This document shows positions 48,251 to 58,984 of a stretch of 64,000 nt of DNA, one piece after another. The notes below the pieces were generated by a model. The model saw only the letters and a program-made list of their open reading frames with translations. It was not told where the DNA came from and did no database searches. The first letter of the stretch is position 1; each line of letters starts with the position of its first letter. This stretch comes from Megalobrama amblycephala (Eukaryota > Chordata > Actinopteri > Cypriniformes > Xenocyprididae). Both the position numbers and the translations under genes were made by a program. The stretch spans positions 1,397,623 through 1,461,622 of the forward strand of contig NC_063045.1 of assembly GCF_018812025.1 (NCBI RefSeq), written 5' to 3'.

Positions 48251-48617
48251 CGGCAGGAACACACCAAGCAGACGCCGATGAACTAGTGGCGATGAAAGCA
48301 GACTGCGGGGTTGGTTCACGTCTGCAGCGTCTGGGTCCAAAGTTGCCCTGACACACCAAAACGATACTCGACAGCTGATGGCCAATTAGCACGTCCGTTC
48401 TGCACCTGTGTGAGATGAAATGCCTTTCTGTACCAGCAAGTGGCAGTAGCTGAACAGCCAATCAGAATGATCAGATGGCCCGACGGAACGACGCCGGAAA
48501 AAAATCAGACGAGGACCAACTTCAGCCGACGGTGCAGAACACACTGAGAAAACTTAGTCGGCCGGCAACAAAAACTGCCCGACAGCTGATCGTCGGCTTG
48601 GTGTGTTCCTGCCTTTA
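48251..48617. mobile_element. Palindromic MITE, about 370 bp
   Basis: The left end CGGCAGGAACACACCAAGC and right end GCTTGGTGTGTTCCTGCC are inverted repeats. The interior is GC-rich, with several GCCGACG/CGTCGG words. Target duplication is unclear. No coding capacity. Confidence 0.72.
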
Positions 48618-49049
48618 GGTTTCAAAAGGGTGCTTGCAAGCTCCCCCTTTGAGGCCGTTATGCACATTTGATGCATACTTCAGCTGAGCCTGCGAGTTTT
48701 TGAGCTACACAGGACTTTCCCCGGCAGTCAAAGAGGCATTATGTCACGAAAGTGTGGACTCAGACTGTTTAGGATGCCATTTGGGATTCAGCCTATGATT
48801 GGCATTTTTTTTCAAGTGTCCGGCTATGGATTTGCCTCCTCTTCTCTATCCCCCTCAGACTTGCTTTTCGCAGATTTGGCACATTTGGGGAAGGGCACAG
48901 TGGTTACACTTACAGAGGTGAAACTGCAAACAATAAATACACAATCTGAGACATGAAACAAATAACTTGGAATTTTATTAACATTAAATCATCCTTATCC
49001 CGTTTTCACCTAAACATTTTGGGTAGGCTGTGCCTCCCCTGACGAGCCG
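48618..49049. other. Intergenic, no gene recognised
   Basis: No coding structure recognised. Confidence 0.35.
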
Positions 49050-49260
49050 AATCTTGTGTTTGTTCTTCAGGTGTGTTTGGTGATTCAGATGCAGTTACGT
49101 CAGTGTCAGTGATGGAGGGAAATTTAGTCAATTTGTTCACTGCTGTGAAAAGTCACCTTTCACCTTTATTTATATAGTGCTTGTTACAATGCAGATTGTG
49201 TAAGTGAGTGGTGAATGTGAGTCATGTGACTCTCTCCTGGTACAACGGAAACAGTTTATT
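49050..49260 (+). pseudogene. Ig-receptor gene fragment (two collapsed exons)
   Basis: TTCTTCAGGTGTGTTTGGTG followed by GTCAGTGTCAGTGATGGAGG matches the start of the first Ig exon of the 58985 gene. About 100 bp later, GTGAATGTGAGTCATGTGAC and TCTCTCCTGGTAC match the core of its C2-like exon at 61278-61310. The intervening exons are gone and a short repeat (TTTATTTATATAGTGC) sits between. It is a shredded paralogue of the receptor gene, showing that the Ig family extends leftward into the ZNF array. Confidence 0.75.
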
Positions 49261-49559
49261 TTACCCGAGAGACTTTGGACATATTTGATAATGCGGACAT
49301 TTTTACTCGCTTACATTTTAAGAGACAGAACATTATGTGAATAAATTACTTTGCTAGCAGTTCTTCAACATGAAATCATCCTGAAGTAAACATCATGCTT
49401 AACAGTGTTGTGCATGTCAAATAAAATCTGTCATAATGTTCCATCTACCAGCTGGAGTACCCATGATCGCCACCAGATGGCACTCCTCCTGCCTCACATG
49501 CTTTCCCATCATGAACTTCAATCACTTCTTTCTCATCACCACTTTCATAATGCTGTTCC

Positions 49560-49590
49560 CCATTCAGTAAGCGCGTTTGTGTCTTCTGAG
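49560..49590 (+). promoter_or_regulatory. CRE-less copy of ZNF exon 1
   Basis: TCAGTAAGCGCGTTTGTGTC then TTCTGAG|GTGAGT with the donor at 49591. The following 150 bp align with 7501-7650. The CRE present in the other three copies is absent. No ZNF exon follows within the window, so it may serve a gene beyond the window or be dead. Confidence 0.55.
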
Positions 49591-50516
49591 GTGAGTTGAG
49601 CAGTTCAGAAACTTTGTGTATATTTACACATCCATAAAATACACTTTATATGGTTTAAGCATTTTATGATGTTATTTCTGAATAGTTTTAATCGGATACA
49701 ATATTATATTCATCTATATTCTGGCATTTGCAGACTGATTTAGTTTAATAGGAAATGGACATTGGATTGAAATGGTAAATGCACCGGTGAGATTTTTTGG
49801 AGAGAAATTGCCGAATTACACTTTTAAACCTAAGTACTGGGTTTTAACTTACTCAAATATCGAATGATGCAAATAAGAAAAAAACATGGTTCAGCGTTAA
49901 CTTATATCTTTACTAAGATGCGATTATATATAGTTTATACTTATTATTTGCAGAAATGGACCATCGTGAACATATTTAGACAGTGTGTGAACCCTGTTTT
50001 GTTTTCAGACATGACAGTAAGTTCTGCCTATCTATAGGTTGATCTTTTAATAACTACAATCACGTTATTAGAAAATCAAACTGTAAATAGATTCATATGG
50101 ACATATTCAGTTATATACTGGCTGAAATGATATCCAACTCTTGAACACTTGAAAAAATGGGTTTTATTACTATTTTTGTTGCATTTTGTGTTTTATCCAC
50201 GTCACACTGTGAGAAATAATACTATTATCAGTGTTAGAATAAGGCCCCAAAATTAAAACGCAAATTGTTTATTTGTTTGTTTGTCAAATAGACAAATGTT
50301 AGTTGTTCAGCTGGCATCTCGGCTTTGTTGACTGGAGCAATAAAGTTTTGATCTTTGGCATCTGGAACTTCTTGACTCAAGAGATTTCTGATAGAGAGGA
50401 CTTTCCCTACAACAACTGTAAGATATAATTCTTCTGTTTAATGATTGTTTGGTACACCTGACATAGTGATATTGAATAAGCATTTAATCGTAGAACCAAA
50501 GTCTGGGGTGTTATAA
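49591..50516. other. Presumed intronic/intergenic sequence
   Basis: The first part is shared with the intron after 7500. No exon was recognised. Confidence 0.4.
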
Positions 50517-51238
50517 TATTCCCTTTCAGTCGGTCACATTCAATGTCACGTTGACGTACGGATGAATTGAGATCTCACTATTGGCATATCAGTTGCCTCA
50601 ATTTGCTAGCAGTATGGCTTGCTCTGCACCGCTTCAAACAGCTTTTTACATGACAAGCACGTACTTGTCCGGACAGACAACACTGCGACTGTTGTGTACA
50701 TCAGCCATCAAGGTGGTCTATGATCCTGTCGCATGTTGAAACTCTACCGCCATCTCCTCTTATGGAGTCAGAAGCATCTGAGGATGCTTCACGCCATTCT
50801 CATCCTGGACGGGCTCAGTCGTGCAGCCGATGACCTCTTTTGCCTCTACAAGGCATCCCTACAATTTGAAGTGGAACCTGTTCATCAAGTGGTGTTCTTC
50901 TCTCCAGAAAGACCCCCAGAGATGCCCGATCAGTGTCGTGCTTTCTTTCCTGCATGAAGGGTTGGAGCGAAGGCTGTCTCCTTCCACCCTGAAAGTGCAT
51001 GTTGCCGCTGTCGCCACACGACCTGGTCATCAGGTTCCTTAGGGGTGCAAGAAGACTAAATCCTCCTCGACCTCATGTTGTTTCCTCTTGGGATCTCTTT
51101 GGTCCTTACGACCTTACAAAGTGAGCCCTTCAAATCTCTGCAGTCAGCTGAGCTCAAAAATCCTGGCTTCAATCAAGAGGGTTGGGGACCTGCAGGCATT
51201 TTCGGTCAACAAATTGTGCCTGGAATTCGGGACGGCCT
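50517..51238 (+). mobile_element. DIRS-like retroelement relic, left part
   Basis: Begins near TTTCAGTCGGTCACATTCAA, a DIRS-type edge. Broken frames contain RNase H-like VRTDNTATVVYISHQGG, HLLLWSQKHLRMLHA and LSRAADDL, then pieces of the tyrosine-recombinase region (LSFLHEGLERRLSPSTLKVH). The element is heavily deleted and split at 51239 by a Gypsy insertion; its remainder is at 57288. Confidence 0.75.
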
Positions 51239-51243
51239 ACTAT

Positions 51244-51706
51244 TGTCACAGACACGTCAGGCTCCACCGCTCACCAATCACAGCGCACCCAATCACCAGA
51301 GTACTGATCACCGGCACCTGCACCTCATCAAGCACCTCATCACCTCCAGCATAAAGAGCACTCACACACATCATTCCATGTCCGGTCTCGTTTGCATTAA
51401 CTTACCTGTATGCTTACCTTAAGGACTGCCCATGATCTACTTACCTGCCTCCAGGAATCTCCTTGTGTGTTCTCTCCTCTCTGTGTGAGTGCTCCTTGTC
51501 TCCAGTGTCTCCAGCGTCTCCATCGTCTCCAGTTCCAAAGTTATCTGCATCTGAAACCACAAAAGAACTCTGTCATCACTCTGCACCTCAAGTACCTGCA
51601 CTACTTCACCGTTCACTCACCTGCACTTCAGCCATTGCTCGTACTGGTTCTCAATAAACCTCCTTTACCTGTGAAAGTCGGTCTCTGTCCCTTCTGTACT
51701 GTAACA
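51244..51706 (+). repeat. 5' LTR of the Gypsy element
   Basis: 463 bp, TG..CA ended. Contains the uninterrupted site CTTACCTTAAGGACTGCCC, which is the empty-site version of the TTAA insertion found in the 3' LTR. AATAAA lies near 51653. Confidence 0.9.
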
Positions 51707-51737
51707 GAAGACCGGACCATAACAGCACGAGGCCAGT

Positions 51738-52523
51738 ATGAGCACCCCGGATCCCTTTCAAGAACTCTTGGATGTTCTCCGACAAACTCTCACCGCCAGC
51801 GCACCTCCACCATCACCCGTCAGCACTTCCGCAAACACCGTCACCTCTCCCTCTCCGCCAGCGCACGCCAGTCCCATGGCCAGACCAGTGCCCTACTCAG
51901 GATCGGCGGAGGACTGCAGCGGCTTCCTCCTGCAGTGTGCACTGGTCCTGGAGATGCAACTGCACCTCTACCCCAGCGACACATCCAAAGTAGCGTTCAT
52001 CATTTCCCAGTTGCAAGGCAAAGCGTTACAGTGGGCAGAATCCATCTGGTCTCAAAACGGTCCCGTCATTCAGTCATATACATCCTTCGTGTCCCACTTC
52101 CGGGAGGTGTTTGGTAAACCTTCCTTCGACTCCTCTGTTGGTGAGAAATTGTGTAATCTCAAACAAGGTTCCATGACTATTAACGATTATGCTTTGCAAT
52201 TCAGAACGCTAGCAGCTTCAAGTGGATGGAATGAGCAAGCCCTCATAACTACCTACCGACAAGGGTTGGATCCGCGGGTGCGGTTGCATCTCGCTGCATA
52301 CGAGGATTCCATCGGCCTCGAGCGCTTCATCCAGCTGTCCATCCGCTTCGCCTCCTGTATGCAGTTGTGTATAGAAGAACACCAGGACCACTCACTCTTC
52401 CATCACCTCCTCCGCCGACCTGAACCCGTCAGCCCTCCAGAGCCAGCCCATGAACCCATGTATTTAGAAAATTCTCGTCTCACTCCTTCAGAGCGCCAAA
52501 GACGGCTGACCCCGAATCTCTGA
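51738..52523 (+). pseudogene. Gypsy Gag, truncated by stop
   Basis: Starts at ATG 51738 shortly after the LTR. Proline/serine-rich N-terminus, then a retrotransposon Gag capsid-like domain (about residues 50-205, with ALQWAESIW and YALQFRTLA). The frame stops at 52521-52523, exactly where the first Cys of the CCHC zinc knuckle is expected; the rest of the knuckle (LYCGLPGHI..) follows in the same frame. Confidence 0.85.
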
Positions 52524-54519
52524 CTATATTGTGGTTTACCTGGGCATATCATCTCTGCGTGCCCAACTCGTCCACCACGACCTATGGTGAGTGCCATTAT
52601 CCCTTCACTCAATAAAATGAAACCACTCACCACTGTTGTCAATCTTACTGCTGCTGGTGTTTCCCTTCCAGTGGTGGCGCTCCTCGATTCAGGGTCAGCC
52701 GGCAACTTAATCTCCGGCGCCCTCTGCCGGCAGCTCAAACTCAAGACTACACCCTCTCCGTCTGTCTATCAGATCCACTCAATCACGGGAAAGCCTCTGA
52801 GCCGAAGATGTGTGCGCCGATGTGTGGGGTCCCATCCAGTTACGTGTCGGCATACTTCATCTCGAAGACATTCATCTGCTGCTTCTGGAGGAATCCACCT
52901 CTGACGTGGTTCTAGGGCGCCCCTGGTTGGAGCAGCACAACACGACCATCTCTTGGAAAACCGGCGAGATCCTGAAGTGGGGCGAAACCTGTTTCTCTGT
53001 TTCTCTGACCTTCCAGTTCCTCGAGTACCATCCTCTCATGATCTATCCATCTGTGCCACCTCCATAGAGAGTCCAGTTGAGAAACGCTCCACCGAGATTC
53101 CTGAATGTTACGCCCCCTTCAGTGACGTCTTCTGCCCGCAAAGAGCCTCCAAGCTGCCTCCACACCGGCCATGGGACTGTGCCATCGATCTGCTTCCGGG
53201 TGAGCCAGTGCCAAGGGGTAAAATCTATCCCCTTTCCATCCCGGAGGAAGGCCATGGAGGAATGCATCAAAGAGGCCCTTGCTCAAGGATACATCCGCCC
53301 GTCTACTTCCCCTGCTGCTTCGAGCTTCTTCTTTGTGGCAAAAAAGGACCGAGGCTTGAGGCCCTGCATAGACTACCGCTCCTTGAACAAGATCACAGTC
53401 AAGTTCCGTTATCCCCTTCCTCTCGTCCCAGCGGCCCTGGAACATCTACGTGGTGCCACTGTGTTCACAAAGTTGGACCTCCGCAGCGCGTACAACCTCA
53501 TCCGGATACGCGAGGGGGACGAGTGGAAGACCGCCTTCATCACGCCCACCGGCCATTATGAATATCTTGTTATGCCGTATGGCCTGGTCAACGCCCCCTC
53601 CGTATTCCAGGACTTCATACATGAGGTGCTCCAGGAGTTCCTCCACAAGTTCGTGCTGGTATACATTGATGACATCTTAATATACTCCCGGAGACTGGCC
53701 GAACATCGCCACCACGTTGCGGAGGTCCTCCAACGACTTCGCCAGTTCCATCTCTTCCTCAAGGCAGAAAAGTGCTCATTCCACCAGTCTTCAGTCCATT
53801 TCCTCGGATACATCATTGATCACAGTGGCATCCGGATGGACGAGGGGAAGGTGGACTCCATCAAGACCTGGCCAGTTCCAACATCCATAAAAGAACTCCA
53901 ACATTTCCTAGGTTTTGCTAATTTCTATCGACGATTTATCAAGAATTACAGTTCCATTATCCATCCACTCACCAGCCTGCTCCGAAATCAGCCCAAGTCT
54001 CTGTCCTGGACACCAGCTGCCACCAACGCCTTCGAAAGCCTCAAAGAAGCCTTCACCACCGCTCCCCTCCTCGTCCACCCTAACCCAGAGCTCCCTTTCG
54101 TCATGGAGGTGGACGCTTCCACCACAGGAGTGGGAGCCGTCTTGTCTCAGCAGCAGGGGACACCAAGTAGACTCCATCCATGAGCCTTCTTCTCCCGCAA
54201 GCTAAACCCCGCGGAGGTCAACTACGACATAGGAAACAGAGAACTCCTAGCCGTGAAGTTGGCTCTAGAAGAGTGGAGGCATTGGCTGGAGGGAGCTAAA
54301 CATCAGTTCCTTGTGCTAACAGACCATAAGAACCTGGAATATTTACAAGCCGCCAAAAGATTAAACCCTAGACAAGCACGCTGGGCCTTATTCTTCTCCC
54401 GATTTGACTTTACCATCTCCTATCGTCCCCGATCAAAGAATGTCAAAGCAGATGCACTCTCTCGACTGAAGAAACCACCATTGAACCTGAATCCATCCTT
54501 CCAAGCTCCATCATCGTGA
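52524..54519 (+). pseudogene. Gypsy protease, reverse transcriptase and RNase H, broken
   Basis: The protease has the active-site LLDSGSAGNLIS (about 52680-52715), then shifts frame near 52800 and again near 53070. RT is open at 53077-54183, with KLDLRSAYN, the [10 protein letters not shown] segment and the catalytic YIDD box. RNase H begins with MEVDASTTG, hits a stop at 54181-54183, then continues in frame ([14 protein letters not shown]) to 54519 after a further shift near 54465. It cannot encode a working polyprotein. Confidence 0.88.
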
Positions 54520-55740
54520 GTCCCATCTCCTGGTCGGAAGAGACCATCCCCTCCTCCAATGCCTCCACTAACCCTCCGCCGGGTTGTCCACCTGGCTTGC
54601 TGTACATCACTCGAGCACGACGCACTCCACTTATTCACACAGCCCATTCGTCGCTCGGCACTGGCCACCCGGGGGTCAATGAAACCCTCTCGTTGCTAAG
54701 GGAATGCTTCTGGTGGCCGAGTATGGCATCCGATGTCAGAAGGTACGTGCAGGGCTGCAGGGAGTGCGCCATTTCCAAGAGCCCACGCCATCTCCCATCC
54801 AGCAAGCTCCATCCTCTGCCCGTTCCTAACCGACCCTGGTCACACCTAGGAGTGGACTTTGTAACAGATCTACCCGCATCCGAAGGTTGTACCTGCATCC
54901 TAGTAATCATCGATCGATTCTCCAAGTCATGTCGTCTAGTCCCACTAAGAATTTTACCCACTGCCATGGAGACAGCCGAACTTATGTTCAATCACGTGTT
55001 CAGGTACTTCGGAATACCAGAGGATATCGTCTCAGACAGAGGACCCCAGTTCATCTCCCGAGTGTGGAAAGCCTTCCACTCACTCCTAGGTGTGACCGTA
55101 AGTCTACCATCCGGCTACCATCCACAGTCTGGGACTGAGAGGGTCTGGGACTCAGCACACCACCATCTGCAGAGAGCCCTGCGCAGACGCAGGATGACGG
55201 CCGACCTTCGTCGCTCTCACGCTCCCACCTACCAGCCTGGACAGAAGGTATGGCTATCTACAAGAGACATCCGCTTGCGTCTGCCCTGCAAGAAGCTGAG
55301 TCCCAGGTTCATTGGCCCATTCAAGATCATTAAGCAGATCAACCCGGTGACATATCAGCTACAACTTCCCTCACAGTACCGTATACTTCCCACCTTTCAC
55401 GTATCTCTCCTCAAGCCTCACCATCCCTCTGTTCCTCTCTCCACAGGGCCTGACGTGGCAGCCGCTGAACACCCCCTTCCACTCATCTTGGAAGACGGAG
55501 CCACCTACGAAGTACATGACATTTTGGACTCCCGGCACCGTGGTGGCCAGTTGGAATACCTGGTGGACTGGGAGGGATATGGCCCTGAAGAGTGCTCTTG
55601 GGTCCCCAGGAACGACATCCTCGATCCCAATCTGCTACTTACCTTCCACGGCAATCACCCTGACAGACCTGCCCCACGTGCAAGAGGACGGGCACCTCGA
55701 CGCCGGGGTCCTCGGCCCTCAGGAGCGGGCCGTGTAGGGG
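54516..55740 (+). pseudogene. Gypsy integrase with chromodomain, internally deleted
   Basis: The open frame includes an HHCC-type zinc region (H..GHPG.., C..C near CRECAIS), a core with DFVTDLP and SDRGPQF, and HPQ. Next comes an abrupt join to a C-terminal segment (WDSAHHHLQ.., GPFKI), indicating that roughly 80 residues of the core and linker are missing. The C-terminus carries a chromodomain ([21 protein letters not shown]), which is what assigns the element to the chromovirus lineage. The frame runs on into the 3' LTR to 55856. Confidence 0.85.
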
Positions 55741-56494
55741 GTGGTACTGTCACAGACACGTCAGGCTCCACCGCTCACCAATCACAGCAAACAATCACCA
55801 GAGTACTGATCACCGGCACCTGCACCTCATCAAGCACCTCATCACCTCCAGCATAAAGAGCACTCACACACACCATTCCATGTCCGGTCTCGTTTGCATT
55901 AACTTACCTGTATGCTTACCTTAAAGGTGATAGAGAGGATTTTTTCGTCGACTGAGAATCCAAAGACTGTTACTGAGTTTTTCAAATGAGCGCATGCGTA
56001 AGAACAACCCCCCTCCTTCGAAGGAACGCCTCCCAAAACTCGTAAACACTCGTATTGGAACACGAGTGTTTACCACCGGCATTCGCTGTGTTGTGTTAGT
56101 GGATTCATTATGTCGGACTCACCGCAGGTAACTCATAATCTGCAGTTGTTACTCCTGTCTCCGGACAAAAACATTGCATGCAGCACCTGTAGAATGTGGA
56201 AAGTTACTGGAGCGTGCAGCCGCACTCGTCTCTCACAAGGAACGTCATGGCAGTGATTGACAAGCCAGAGGGTCAATCCGCGCACGTCTGTCACAAGGAA
56301 CGTAACGGCAGTGATTGACAAGCCAGAGGGCCAATCGTTTACGCGATGATCGCGTAAACGATTGGCTGATGTTTTTAAGGCCCTACCTCATGCACAGATG
56401 ATGTATATTAATATTATTCCTTTCAGTGCACCTAATAAATAGTCTTTTATCAGTTAGTAAAGACAGTTTCAAGTAATATTGCAAAAATGTATAA

Positions 56495-56996
56495 GGGCCG
56501 TTTCATAGTCAACGCATCTGTACGCATACGCGTCCCCGAGGCTACGCATCGTTACGCTTCGGCCGCCATTATGCGTCGGTGCGTAGCCAAATGTGTCGTC
56601 CTAGTTTTTGATACGCGACGCGCCGATGCACGCAATACTATGCGTTGTCGGTGGGGGCGACATTGCAAGTATTGTACATTAATTCAAGTATATTGTGTTT
56701 ACAGAAGAAGAAGGTTTGAATACAATGGCGGGCGAAGAGGAAAAATTATGCAAACTTATACGTATTCATCCACATTTATACGATAGTTCATCGCAATTAC
56801 ACTCAAATAAAATAGCGTTGGAAAATGCATGGAGAGAGGTTGCAACCGCGATGGGATCTACTACCCCCTGTTGCGTGAGCGGTGTATTGCATACACGCAT
56901 CGCCCGTGACGCTTGTGTCCACTGTTTAGACTATGAAAGGGAGCGCGTCGCTCGCGTTGCTTGCTCGCGTTTCTCGCGTTGACTATGTAACGGCCC
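56495..56996. mobile_element. PIF/Harbinger element, 3-bp TAA target duplication
   Basis: Ends GGGCCGTTTCATAGTCAACGC and the inverted GCGTTGACTATGTAACGGCCC are flanked by TAA (56492-56494 and 56997-56999). The other B copies (for example near 13540) show the undisturbed ATGTATAAAACAAAAC, so the empty site is documented. At 502 bp it is non-autonomous and contains a MADF-domain fragment. Confidence 0.88.
56725..56982 (+). pseudogene. MADF/Myb-like fragment of a Harbinger element
   Basis: From ATG 56725 the frame reads MAGEEEKLCKLIRIHPHLYD, ALENAWREVATAMG, the N-terminal half of a MADF (Myb/SANT-like) DNA-binding domain as encoded by the second gene of Harbinger transposons. It then runs into terminal-repeat-derived sequence and stops at 56982. 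Relic; expression is not expected. Confidence 0.7.
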
Positions 56997-57287
56997 TAAA
57001 ACAAAACATCCTCTTTAGCACCTTTAAGGACTGCCCGTGATCTACTTACCTGCCTCCAGGAATCTCCTCGTGTGTTCTCTCCTCTCTGTGTGAGTGCTCC
57101 TTGTCTCCATCGTCTCCAGTTCCAAAGTCATCTCACTCCACAAGAACTCTGCACCTCTGCACCTCAAGTACCTGCACTACTTCACCGTTCACTCACCTGC
57201 ACTTCAGCCATTGCTCGTACTGGTTCTCAATAAAACTCCTTTACCTGTGAAAGTCGGTCTCTGTCCCTTCTGTACTGTAACAACTAT

Positions 57288-57690
57288 TATGTTTTCTGAG
57301 ACCCTGACCTGGATATGTGCCTGAGGTTCCCACCATGATTTTCAGGGATCAGGTGGTGAACCTGCAAGCGCTGTCCTCGGAGGAGGCAGACCCAGTCCTC
57401 GCTCTGCTCTGTCCTGCTTTGCTTTGCACCTTTGCATGGACAGAATGAGCTTCAGAGATTCAGAACCTCAGGCTGGCCTACTATCATGTTGTCGGAGACC
57501 TTGACCTGGATATGTGCCCGAGGTACCCACCAGGCTTTTCAGGGATCAGGTGGTGAACCTAAAAGCGTTGCCATCAGAGAAGCTCTTTTGAAGCTCTTCG
57601 CCTGACAATCTTCTCAAGCCTGCGGTCATTCACTTGTACACCTTGTCCTACCACACTTATTCCTTCCAGGAGCAACTTTCCATGAATATG
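57288..57690 (+). mobile_element. DIRS-like retroelement relic, right part
   Basis: Continues the relic broken at 51238. Two tandem-like segments encode VPTMIFRDQVVNLQALSSEE (57325-57400) and a second version (57520-57570), typical of the recombinase-side coding region of fish DIRS elements. Frames are broken. Confidence 0.65.
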
Positions 57691-58437
57691 CTTTGGCACA
57701 GCACTATTTTATTGATGTGTTAGAATAGTTTTGACAAAGCTATGATTTCTGAGATACACAAATCAAATAGCCACGCTGTTTGCACCCGTTCACTTCACAC
57801 ACATTAGCCTGTTGCGTAATAATTTTAGAGATTTATGTAATTTTGTGCTATCCCTCGTCTCACCTGTTTTCTTCAAACACAAGGAGTGACTGACTACTTT
57901 TCCCATACACCGGAGTGAGACCATGGATGTCTCTCGAGCTGTCGCGATCTTTTTGACTCTCTGTGGATTAACTTTTCTGTATCTGACATTGAGAGCAAAT
58001 TCTGTCATTTAGAGACATTTTTAAGATGCAAAAAAGCGATTTTAGAAATGCCAGAAATGTGGCTTTTCAAAAGAAAGATTACTATCAGAAATCATTTCCG
58101 CACTTTGGTAGCAAATCTACACTTTAAACAGATGAAACGACCAAGGTAAACTCACATGTTAGAGTTTCAAAAGAGTTATTTTGCTCCGATTTTGCTCAGC
58201 AAAAATACAAAAGTCTACAATCAAAAGCAAATAATCTTATTATGAACTCAAACATTTCACATCAATTTTTGAAAGACCAAAACGTTAAACCAAAACTGGT
58301 AACCAAATGATATTTTTCCAAATGAACGATTACATTTACAGGTTACTGTATATTTGCATTAATGTTCACTCATGAATTTTGTTGTAAAACACAGGCAAAT
58401 ATTATACATGTGATTTACTGGCTTTTGAAAAGTCAAA
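57691..58437. other. Intergenic, no gene recognised
   Basis: No gene or clear repeat recognised. Confidence 0.4.
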
Positions 58438-58650
58438 ATGGATGCTGCAGTGGTTTTTCTCTTCTATTTTATCTGTTCAACCATCAGTGTGTCTGGTTTG
58501 ATCTGTCGGTGGATAAACAGCTTCTGCTGGATGTTTGTCGTCACTGTGTGTGTCAGCAGTTTGTGGCTGAAGCGTTTCTTCATTTTCTCTCCTGCTAATA
58601 AGAAGATCACAATCTTCCACTCCACAAAAAACATCTTTACACTGAAATAA
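58438..58650 (+). CDS. Small hydrophobic ORF, 70 residues, unknown
   Basis: ATG 58438 to TAA 58650. Two hydrophobic segments (about residues 3-22 and 29-44) and a basic tail (KRFF..NKKITIFHSTKN). It lies about 330 bp upstream of the Ig receptor start on the same strand. It could be a real small membrane protein, the remnant of a transmembrane exon from a lost receptor paralogue, or chance. No family recognised. Confidence 0.25.
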   Translation: MDAAVVFLFYFICSTISVSGLICRWINSFCWMFVVTVCVSSLWLKRFFIFSPANKKITIFHSTKNIFTLK

Positions 58651-58984
58651 AGTGAATCCATCAACAGTCAAATAAAAGTCAGCGGTCAAATATGATTGAC
58701 AGCTAACACTAATAACACACCAGTAGATTCAGATATCTAGTCCAATATTTCACTCTTCTGCTGTTAGTTTTCATTCAGGCCCAGAATTCATTTGAAAATG
58801 TAAGATCAGCAAAAACTTGTTGATTTCGTGATGGTAAAGGAGACGGATGTGTGAGTGGAAACTAACTGAGGGTGGGGAGAATTCACACACAACCAGATAA
58901 ATATCACAGTTCAGTGTGTTTCAGATCAATCTGAGGGTTTTCAGACATTTTAAGAGTCACTATCGTGAGCTTTTCAGTGAAACA

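Larger units (their letters stand above)
55925..57023. mobile_element. TTAA-flanked transposon 'B', third copy, in the 3' LTR
   Basis: Flanked by TTAA (55921-55924 and 57024-57027), with ends AGGTGATAGAGAGGAT and ATCCTCTTTAGCACCT. The body matches the 22249 and 9930 copies. It has the same 55-bp duplication as the 9930 copy and an added palindrome at 56331-56365. It hosts a Harbinger element at 56495-56996. Confidence 0.88.
51244..57282 (+). mobile_element. Ty3/Gypsy chromovirus-type LTR retrotransposon, defective
   Basis: LTRs of the same family (51244-51706 and 55748-57282) begin TGTCACAG and end CTGTAACA. The element is flanked by the 5-bp repeat ACTAT (51239-51243 and 57283-57287). Order gag, protease, RT, RNase H, integrase, chromodomain; a purine tract (GTAGGGGGTGG) precedes the 3' LTR. 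No envelope gene was seen. Multiple stops and frameshifts in gag-pol and LTR indels show an old, inactive copy. The 3' LTR is enlarged by a nested TTAA element. Confidence 0.93.
55748..57282 (+). repeat. 3' LTR of the Gypsy element with nested insertion
   Basis: Begins TGTCACAGACACGTCAGG and ends CTGTAACA, like the 5' LTR. Interrupted at 55921-57027 by TTAA element B. The remaining LTR differs from the 5' copy by substitutions and by short indels in the CTCCAGCGTCTCC-type stretch, so the insertion is not recent. Confidence 0.88.

Noticed and set aside
51410..52117. 235-codon ORF crossing the 5' LTR into gag
   Set aside because: Different frame from Gag and no domain; LTR/gag shadow.
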